From Marinagarivorans sp. (GTDB lineage: Bacteria; Pseudomonadota; Gammaproteobacteria; Pseudomonadales; Cellvibrionaceae), in contig JANQJB010000097.1 in assembly GCA_028281865.1 (NCBI GenBank), positions 36,759-100,758 on the forward strand: DNA of 64,000 nt, written 5' to 3'. The notes under the pieces were generated by a model that had not been told where the DNA came from, ran no database searches, and saw only the letters and a program-made list of their open reading frames with translations. Positions 57,504 to 64,000 of the stretch are shown piece after piece. Position 1 is the stretch's first letter, and every line of letters starts with the position of its first letter. A program made the position numbers and the translations under genes.

Positions 57504-58873
57504 ATTTTGCTTCCCTGGCAAAAATACTGAACGCGCGCATATTAAATGCGAGTGATCATTACTTCACGGATATCAGCACAGATTCACGTACTTTACAGTG
57601 TGGTGATGTATATCTCGCATTGGAGGGGCCTAATTTTAACGGCCACGATTTTATGAATGATGCCTATGTAAAAGGAGCATCTGGTTTGATCGTGGGCGAA
57701 GCAAAGTCGGAAATACCTCTACCGCAGTTAGAGGTGCCAGATACGCTTGAAGCACTGAGTAAAATTGCCAATGTTAATCGGCGTAATTTTAATGGGGTGC
57801 TCGTAGCCATTACTGGAAGTTGCGGAAAAACAACCGTTAAAGAAATGTTGTTCAGCATTCTAAGCATGGCAGGAAAGACTCTGGCAACAAAAGGTAACCT
57901 GAATAATCACATTGGTGTTCCGCTGACGCTATTGAAAATACGACCCGACCACGACTTTGCCGTGATAGAAATGGGAGCGAGTGTTTCAGGTGACATAGAA
58001 AGTCTGGCAAAAATTGCTGAACCTGAGATTGCGATGGTTACCAACGTCAACGCAGCTCATATTCAGGGGTTTGGAAGTTTGCAGGGTGTGGCAAACGAAA
58101 AAGTGAAAATTTATAGCGGCTTGGGTGAGAGCGGTACCGCCATTGTGAATGTGGATGACAAGTTTGCTGATTTTTTTATTTCGCGTATCGGCGATAAAAA
58201 AATGCTTGGCGTTACGTCAAATTCGCGAAAATTATCGGCGATAAGTAACTACCTTGAAGCAAAGTATTGCACGGAGAAAAAAATCGGTAGTGCAAGTTTT
58301 ACTCTTCTTTTCGACGGAAACTCGACGGAAATATCGTTAAATGTTTTGGGCATGCATAACGTTCAAAATGCACTTTGTGCGGCTGCAGCGGCTCTTTGTG
58401 CTGGTTTAGATTTGGACGCTGTTAAACGCGGTTTGGAGCGCTTTCGCGGAGTTGAAGGTCGCATGCAATGTATGATTGGCCGAAATGGAGCATCAGTAGT
58501 TAATGATAGTTATAACGCAAACCCAGGCTCAGTGCGCGCGGCGATCGATTATTTATCTGGTAGAGACGCGGAGACTTTTTTGGTGCTGGGCGACATGGGT
58601 GAGCTGGGAGCGGACGAAATTGATGAGCATGCTCAGATAGGCCAATACGCCAGAAAATCAGGTGTTCAACATCTTTTGACTGTAGGTGATTTATCGACAG
58701 CAGCGACCAAAGGGTTTGGCGAGGGCGCTAAACATTTTGAATCAAAAGAAGCATTGGTTTCTTTTCTAGAAAGCCGCTTAGCTAGCAACGCGATTGTGCT
58801 TGTGAAAGGTTCGCGCAGTGCCCGAATGGAACAAATTGTAGAGAAAATATGTTCCGAGGAGCCTGAATCCTAA
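57500..58873 (+). CDS. murF: UDP-MurNAc-tripeptide:D-Ala-D-Ala ligase
   Basis: A 457-residue MurF that adds the D-Ala-D-Ala dipeptide, completing the UDP-MurNAc-pentapeptide. ATP loop [15 protein letters not shown], then [13 protein letters not shown], and the C-terminal [20 protein letters not shown]. It overlaps murE (ATGA), and its TAA shares one base with the mraY start, so the genes are tightly coupled. Confidence 0.97.
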   Translation: MNFASLAKILNARILNASDHYFTDISTDSRTLQCGDVYLALEGPNFNGHDFMNDAYVKGASGLIVGEAKSEIPLPQLEVPDTLEALSKIANVNRRNFNGVLVAITGSCGKTTVKEMLFSILSMAGKTLATKGNLNNHIGVPLTLLKIRPDHDFAVIEMGASVSGDIESLAKIAEPEIAMVTNVNAAHIQGFGSLQGVANEKVKIYSGLGESGTAIVNVDDKFADFFISRIGDKKMLGVTSNSRKLSAISNYLEAKYCTEKKIGSASFTLLFDGNSTEISLNVLGMHNVQNALCAAAAALCAGLDLDAVKRGLERFRGVEGRMQCMIGRNGASVVNDSYNANPGSVRAAIDYLSGRDAETFLVLGDMGELGADEIDEHAQIGQYARKSGVQHLLTVGDLSTAATKGFGEGAKHFESKEALVSFLESRLASNAIVLVKGSRSARMEQIVEKICSEEPES

Positions 58874-59955
58874 TGTTAGTTTGGTTAGCCGAATACCTAG
58901 AACAGTATCATCGTGTTTTTTCGGTGTTTCAATATTTAACGCTACGAGGGATTCTTGGAATTTTGACGGCGCTCGGAATTTCTTTGTTTATGGGGCCAGT
59001 ATTTATTCGCAAACTCAATCAGTTGCAAATTGGTCAATCAGTGCGGGAGGACGGCCCAAAAACACATTTGAGTAAATCTGGAACACCAACGATGGGTGGT
59101 GCACTGTTGTTATTTGCTATTGTACTGAGCGTTCTGCTTTGGTCTGATTTGCAAAATCGCTTTGTTCTCGCAGTTTTATTTATAACCTTAACTTTCGGTT
59201 GGATAGGTTGGGTTGATGACTATCGAAAAGTAATCGAAAAAAACTCTAAAGGATTACCCGCAAAATGGAAATACTTGTGGCAGTCGCTGGCTGGTTTCGC
59301 GATCGCAGTATTTTTATATTACACAGCGGCAAGCCCGACAGAGACACAACTTTTTGTTCCATTTTTAAAAGACGTCGCTGTGAGTATGGGTTTATTTTAT
59401 ATAGTCTTTTCGTATTTTGTCATTGTGGGTGCAAGTAATGCAGTAAATTTAACTGATGGCTTAGACGGACTGGCAATCATGCCAACGGTGATGATCGGCT
59501 CTGCGCTAGGTGTGATCGCTTATTTAGTTGGACATGTAAATTTCGCAGCCTATCTGCATATTCCCTATGTACCGGGTACCGGGGAGTTAGTTGTGTTTTG
59601 CGGTGCTTTAGCTGGTGCTGGACTAGGGTTTCTATGGTTTAACACTTACCCGGCGCAAGTATTTATGGGTGATGTCGGTGCGCTTTCGTTGGGAGGCGCT
59701 CTAGGCGTCATCGCAGTTATTGTACGGCATGAAATAGTATTTTTTATTATGTCCGGTATTTTTGTGATGGAAACTGTTTCTGTCGTCTTACAAGTTATGT
59801 CGTATAAATTAACCGGAAAAAGAATATTTAAAATGGCGCCGATACATCACCATTTTGAGTTAAAAGGTTGGCCTGAACCGCGCGTAATAGTTCGCTTTTG
59901 GATAATTACCGTGATGTTAGTTCTTTTTGGTTTGGCCACGTTAAAACTTCGATAG
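58873..59955 (+). CDS. mraY: Phospho-MurNAc-pentapeptide translocase MraY
   Basis: A 360-residue, ten-helix membrane enzyme making lipid I from UDP-MurNAc-pentapeptide and undecaprenyl phosphate. Conserved catalytic stretches: [40 protein letters not shown] with active Asp, [15 protein letters not shown] and the [11 protein letters not shown] loop. Same length as E. coli MraY. Confidence 0.98.
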   Translation: MLVWLAEYLEQYHRVFSVFQYLTLRGILGILTALGISLFMGPVFIRKLNQLQIGQSVREDGPKTHLSKSGTPTMGGALLLFAIVLSVLLWSDLQNRFVLAVLFITLTFGWIGWVDDYRKVIEKNSKGLPAKWKYLWQSLAGFAIAVFLYYTAASPTETQLFVPFLKDVAVSMGLFYIVFSYFVIVGASNAVNLTDGLDGLAIMPTVMIGSALGVIAYLVGHVNFAAYLHIPYVPGTGELVVFCGALAGAGLGFLWFNTYPAQVFMGDVGALSLGGALGVIAVIVRHEIVFFIMSGIFVMETVSVVLQVMSYKLTGKRIFKMAPIHHHFELKGWPEPRVIVRFWIITVMLVLFGLATLKLR

Positions 59956-59991
59956 TATTTGAGATCTTATAGATTGAATCAGCTTTAAAAT

Positions 59992-61320
59992 ATGAGTCAA
60001 ATGATCGCAACAAGTAAAATGAGTGTAATTGTTGGTCTCGGACTGACAGGGCGTTCTGTTGCGCGTTATTTGAGCCGTAACGATCGTCGTTTCACTATTG
60101 TTGACAGCAGACTTGATCCACCTGGCCTGCGTGAATTTAAGTACGAGTTTCCAGCAATTTCCGTCGAGCTTGGAGAGTTGAAAGCAGAGCAGTTTGAATA
60201 TGCAGATGAAATTATTTTAAGCCCCGGCGTTGCGCGCGAAGAGCCGGTAATTGCTTCTTTGATTGAAAAGGGTACAAGTGTTATTGGCGATATAGAATTA
60301 TTTGCGCGGGCGGTTAATGTACCGATCATTGCCATTACAGGTTCGAATGGCAAGTCGACGGTAACAAGCCTGGTCGGCAAAATGGCTGATAACGCCGGAA
60401 TTAAGGTGGCAGTTGGTGGTAATCTTGGTATTCCTGCGCTAGAGCTGATAAGCGACGATGTGGAACTCTACGTCCTTGAGCTTTCAAGTTTTCAATTAGA
60501 AAGCACGTATAGTCTCGAAGCAAGGTCTGCTTGTATTTTAAATATAACGCCCGACCATCTCGATCGTTACAATTCAATTCAAGAATATCACCAGGCGAAA
60601 CATCGTATTTATCGCGGAGCTAAGTCGATTGTTTACAACCGCGAAGATTCTCTTACGCGACCGCTTCTTGCTGAGGGCGTTCATGCAATCAGTTTTGGTG
60701 CGAGTTCGCCGGATTTAAACGATTTTGGAATTCGTGATGAGACAATGCTTTCTCATGGATTAAACCAATTAATTGCGGCGGATGAATTAAAAATTAAAGG
60801 TAAGCATAACATCGCCAATGCATTAGCCGCGCTTGCGATTGGTCATACCGTTGGTATTGCAACGGAACCAATGTTAAATACCTTAAAACAATTTCCCGGC
60901 TTACCGCATCGTTGCGAATTTATAGCATCTAAAAATGGTATTTCCTATTACAATGATTCTAAAGCAACAAATGTTGGAGCTACTGTAGCTGCGCTTCAGG
61001 GAATGGGAGGAGAAAATCTTATATTGATTGTTGGTGGCGATGCTAAAGGGGTTGATTTAGACGAATTAAAAGCTCCGCTTATTGGCTTCACCAAGGCAAT
61101 TGTCACACTGGGTAAGGACGGTCAAAAAATTGGTGACCTTGTTCGTGATCGAAAACCTGTATTTGATGAAGACAATCTTGTTTCGGCTGTCGGAAAAGCG
61201 AGAGAATTGGCCAATGCAGGTGATTTGATTTTACTCTCGCCCGCTTGTGCTAGCTTGGATATGTTTAGTAATTATCAGGAGAGAGGTCAAAAATTTATTG
61301 CTGCGGTGGAGGGGTTGTAA
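59992..61320 (+). CDS. murD: UDP-MurNAc-L-Ala:D-Glu ligase
   Basis: A 442-residue Mur ligase adding D-glutamate. The N-terminal Rossmann segment VIVGLGLTGRSVARYLSR binds the UDP part, and IAITGSNGKSTVTSLVG is the ATP loop; YYNDSKATNVGATVAALQG and LLSPACASLDMFSNYQERG mark the C-terminal domain. Its stop shares a base with the ftsW start (TAATG). Confidence 0.97.
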   Translation: MSQMIATSKMSVIVGLGLTGRSVARYLSRNDRRFTIVDSRLDPPGLREFKYEFPAISVELGELKAEQFEYADEIILSPGVAREEPVIASLIEKGTSVIGDIELFARAVNVPIIAITGSNGKSTVTSLVGKMADNAGIKVAVGGNLGIPALELISDDVELYVLELSSFQLESTYSLEARSACILNITPDHLDRYNSIQEYHQAKHRIYRGAKSIVYNREDSLTRPLLAEGVHAISFGASSPDLNDFGIRDETMLSHGLNQLIAADELKIKGKHNIANALAALAIGHTVGIATEPMLNTLKQFPGLPHRCEFIASKNGISYYNDSKATNVGATVAALQGMGGENLILIVGGDAKGVDLDELKAPLIGFTKAIVTLGKDGQKIGDLVRDRKPVFDEDNLVSAVGKARELANAGDLILLSPACASLDMFSNYQERGQKFIAAVEGL

Positions 61321-62504
61321 TGGCGTTGCCTGCAAGTTTTCTACCGCTGCTGCGTTACGAAAATTCCGATTCACGTGATCCGGTTAATATTGAGCGTCAC
61401 GACTATTGGCTTTTATTATTCGTTGCAGCGGTTGTATCGTTTGGCGTGGTTATGGTTGCTTCTGCTTCAATCGATTTTTCTGCAGATAAATTTTCTGATC
61501 CTTGGTATTACACTCGCAAGCATGTGATCTTTCTGTCGCTTGGTTTGTTAATGGCATTCCTGGTGTTCAATGTTCCGGTTACCTACTGGAATCGATATTC
61601 TATCGTCCTGTTGTTCGCTGCATTAATTTTGCTGAGCGTCACGATAGTTCCGGGAATTGGGATTGAAGTTAATGGTAGTCGCCGCTGGTTGCGTTTTGGG
61701 CCAATCGGTTTTCAATCATCTGAAGTGGCTAAGCTTTGTTTTATCATTTTCTTTGCTAGTTTTCTGTCGCGCAAAACTAATGAATTTCAGCAAGGGTGGA
61801 ACGCATTTTTTATCTTAATTGGAATTGTTCTCGCATTTATTGGGCTGCTGCTAGCTGAACCGGATTTTGGTAGTGCTGTAGTCATTTGTTTTATTGGCGG
61901 AATGATGATGTTTTTGGCCGGTGTACCTATTATCCGTTTTATTTTACTTATATTGGTTACGCTGGTAAGCCTGGCGATGGTTGCGATCGTTTCTCCCTAC
62001 AGGCTGCAGCGCTTACAAACATTTATCGACCCTTTTGCAGTTCAGTATGAGGGGGGGTACCAACTGGTTCAATCTTTAATCGGTTTTGGTCGCGGAGAAT
62101 GGTTTGGTTTGGGGCTGGGCAATAGCTTACAAAAACTGTTTTTTTTACCTGAAGCTCACACGGATTTTATTTTTGCGATTGTGGCTGAGGAGTTTGGTTT
62201 TATAGGCGCTATTGTTTTAGTGTTGTGTTTTATTGGAATTGTTTGGCGCATTATAAATATTGCGATGATAGCGCGTCGTTTGAACCAGCTCTTTTGCAGT
62301 TTTTATGCAATTGGTGTGGCATCTCTAATTTCTGCACAGGTATTTATTAATATGGGAGTTGCCTCCGGGTTATTACCGACTAAGGGTTTGACGCTGCCCT
62401 TTATTAGTGCTGGTGGCAGTAGCCTTGTCATTACCTGTGTATTGTTTGCCATTATTTTTCGAATTGACTGGGAATTGCGTGCTCAGCTGAGGGGCGATTC
62501 ATGA
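61320..62504 (+). CDS. ftsW: Septal peptidoglycan glycosyltransferase FtsW
   Basis: A 394-residue SEDS protein with about ten membrane helices. Conserved segments: NGSRRWLRFGPIGFQSSEVAKL, LLAEPDFGSAVVI, the large periplasmic loop with YQLVQSLIGFGRGEWFGLGLGNSLQKLFFLPEAHTDFIFAIVAEEFGF, and GLTLPFISAGGSSL. It polymerises lipid II at the septum with FtsI. The N-terminal ~30 residues are cytoplasmic and polar. It overlaps murG by four bases. Confidence 0.96.
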   Translation: MALPASFLPLLRYENSDSRDPVNIERHDYWLLLFVAAVVSFGVVMVASASIDFSADKFSDPWYYTRKHVIFLSLGLLMAFLVFNVPVTYWNRYSIVLLFAALILLSVTIVPGIGIEVNGSRRWLRFGPIGFQSSEVAKLCFIIFFASFLSRKTNEFQQGWNAFFILIGIVLAFIGLLLAEPDFGSAVVICFIGGMMMFLAGVPIIRFILLILVTLVSLAMVAIVSPYRLQRLQTFIDPFAVQYEGGYQLVQSLIGFGRGEWFGLGLGNSLQKLFFLPEAHTDFIFAIVAEEFGFIGAIVLVLCFIGIVWRIINIAMIARRLNQLFCSFYAIGVASLISAQVFINMGVASGLLPTKGLTLPFISAGGSSLVITCVLFAIIFRIDWELRAQLRGDS

Positions 62505-63577
62505 GTATTGAACCCGGTAATTTGCTGGTGATGGCTGGAGGTACAGGGGGACACGTATTTCCTGCGATGGCGCTTGCCGAAGCTATGCAGGCCAGGGGCT
62601 GGCATGTTGAATGGTTGGGTACTTCGCGTGGAATTGAGGCCAAAGCGGTACCGGAGAAGGGAATCAGATTGCACACGCTTGATATTTCTGGAGTGCGCGG
62701 TAAGAGCATTTTGAGCATGTTGTCTGCGCCGATAAAAATATTGAAATCTATTTATGCCGTGCTTTCCATCCTGCGGGTATTAAAGCCAAAAGTTGTGGTG
62801 GGCTTAGGCGGATACGCAGCTGGGCCCGGCGGTATCGCAGCTTGGATAACTCGAATTCCACTAGTGATTCACGAACAAAACGCACGCCCTGGTACGACTA
62901 ATAAAATATTAGCGCGATTTGCAAAAAAAGTTGTTACGGGGTTCCCCAACGTATTTAAAAAAGGCGAGTTTATTGGCAACCCTGTAAGGCAAGAAATTTT
63001 AAATATCGGAGAATCTCGCGAGCATTTAGATAGTGATCAAACTCTTAGAGTTTTGGTATTGGGTGGAAGTTTGGGCGCGCTTGCGTTGAATAAAGCATTA
63101 CCACTTGCGTTCAAAGTGCTCGCTGAAGAAATTGAGTTAGATATTATTCACCAAACAGGAGAAAAGCATCGACAGTCCACTGCATCGACCTATCAAAACT
63201 TTCGGGTGAACGCAGAAATTGTAGCTTTTCTTGAAAATATTGCCGAGAAACTTGCTTGGGCTGATCTTGTTGTTTGTCGAGCGGGGGCTCTTACCGTTGC
63301 AGAACTAAGTGTGATCGGTTGCGCGTCTATTTTAGTACCTTTTCCCCACGCGATAGACGACCATCAAACCGCCAATGCGGAATGGCTGGCCAATAACGGA
63401 GCGGCGGTTTTATGTCAGCAAACTGATTTAACCACAGAATATTTGGTCGAGAAAATTACTTATTTTTACAACAATCGTAACATATTAAAAAATATGGGAA
63501 GTAAAGCGCGTGAACTCGCAAAACCTAACGCGACTCTGGATTTTGTTGCGGCGTGCGAGGAAGTAGCAAATGACTAG
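62501..63577 (+). CDS. murG: Lipid II synthase MurG
   Basis: A 358-residue GT-B (GT28) enzyme that adds GlcNAc to lipid I at the inner face of the membrane. [51 protein letters not shown] and the donor-site [33 protein letters not shown] are diagnostic. It overlaps murC by eight bases. Confidence 0.97.
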   Translation: MSIEPGNLLVMAGGTGGHVFPAMALAEAMQARGWHVEWLGTSRGIEAKAVPEKGIRLHTLDISGVRGKSILSMLSAPIKILKSIYAVLSILRVLKPKVVVGLGGYAAGPGGIAAWITRIPLVIHEQNARPGTTNKILARFAKKVVTGFPNVFKKGEFIGNPVRQEILNIGESREHLDSDQTLRVLVLGGSLGALALNKALPLAFKVLAEEIELDIIHQTGEKHRQSTASTYQNFRVNAEIVAFLENIAEKLAWADLVVCRAGALTVAELSVIGCASILVPFPHAIDDHQTANAEWLANNGAAVLCQQTDLTTEYLVEKITYFYNNRNILKNMGSKARELAKPNATLDFVAACEEVAND

Positions 63578-64000
63578 TGCAAATGTCAATCAAGTTCCAG
63601 AAATGCGCCGCATACGTCGGATACATTTTGTTGGTATTGGTGGGGCTGGCATGAGCGGAATTGCGGAAGTCTTACTAAATCAGGGTTATGAAATTTCGGG
63701 TTCTGATATTCGAGCATCTGCTACGACCGATAGATTAAAAACAATGGGTGCAAATATCGTAATTGGACACAAACCCGAAAATATTGCTGGTGTAGACGTA
63801 GTCGTTAACTCCAGCGCGGTTGCCGACGATAATGAAGAGTTAGTTCAGGCGAGAAAAATACGCGTGCCAATTGTTCGTCGAGCGGAAATGTTGGGTGAAT
63901 TAATGCGCTATCGCCATGGTATTGCTGTTGCGGGAACACACGGCAAAACAACAACTACAAGTTCAATTGCTTCTATTTTAGCGTGCGGAGATCGCGATCC
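63570..64000 (+). CDS. murC: UDP-N-acetylmuramate:L-alanine ligase, truncated by window end
   Basis: The first 143 residues of MurC, which adds L-alanine to UDP-MurNAc. [21 protein letters not shown] is the UDP-binding Rossmann motif and [18 protein letters not shown] the ATP loop. ATG at 63570 lies inside the murG end. The rest lies beyond the window, presumably followed by ddl, ftsQ, ftsA and ftsZ. Confidence 0.97.
   Translation, partial: MTSANVNQVPEMRRIRRIHFVGIGGAGMSGIAEVLLNQGYEISGSDIRASATTDRLKTMGANIVIGHKPENIAGVDVVVNSSAVADDNEELVQARKIRVPIVRRAEMLGELMRYRHGIAVAGTHGKTTTTSSIASILACGDRD

Overview
The window reads as a chromosomal core segment of a marine-type gammaproteobacterium. The block order resembles Pseudomonas and the Cellvibrionales (Saccharophagus/Teredinibacter type): gatCAB facing mreBCD-maf-rng-yhdP-nit, then ptsO-rapZ-ptsN-rpoN-lptBAC-kdsCD-yrbG, mlaC-ibaG-murA-hisGD, a DegS/AlgW protease, zapG/zapE, rplM-rpsI-petABC-sspAB, dolP-diaA-yraN-lpoA facing rsmI-rnpB, and the start of the dcw cell-wall cluster. 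The taxonomic placement is inferred from synteny and protein resemblance only.

Layout. 1-5.1 kb: the 3' end of a response-regulator/GGDEF gene, a CysZ-like transporter, a small conserved protein and the GatCAB amidotransferase operon (minus strand). 5.5-9.2 kb: mreB, an unusually long spacer, mreC with an apparently non-canonical start, mreD and maf. 9.2-13.5 kb: an accessory insertion carrying a long inverted repeat, a neuABC nonulosonic (probably sialic) acid pathway and a divergent sialyltransferase-like gene; it separates maf from rng. 13.7-20.3 kb: rng, yhdP and a nitrilase-family gene. 20.3-24.4 kb: a TraF-like outer-membrane protein, a lipoprotein MsrB, darP and mgtE; tldD and pmbA, often found here, are absent. 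24.5-33 kb: the PTS-Ntr/rpoN/LPS-export/Kdo block without hpf. 33-38.9 kb: mlaC standing alone (no mlaFED or mlaB), ibaG, murA, hisG, hisD and the protease. 39-46 kb: zapG, zapE, two ribosomal protein genes, a bc1 complex whose cytochromes b and c1 are one reading frame, and sspAB. 46.3-52.1 kb: an orphan DEDDh exonuclease, dolP, diaA, yraN, lpoA, rsmI and RNase P RNA. 52.4-64 kb: mraZ to murC (truncated by the window end).

Together the genes are dominated by envelope construction: rod shape (MreBCD), septation (FtsL, FtsI, FtsW, ZapE, ZapG, LpoA, DolP), peptidoglycan precursors (MurA to MurG, MraY), LPS transport and Kdo synthesis (LptABC, KdsCD), lipid trafficking (MlaC, YhdP) and envelope stress (DegS/AlgW). 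The inserted sialic acid genes add a surface-glycan function to this setting.

The most notable departures from the expected order or motif are the neu island, the ATC start of mreC, the b-c1 fusion, an SSQ instead of SSN motif in FtsI, and losses (mlaFEDB, hpf, tldD/pmbA, hisC) from otherwise conserved runs. I did not find a clear wholly new multi-gene system; the neu island is the best candidate for an accessory system.
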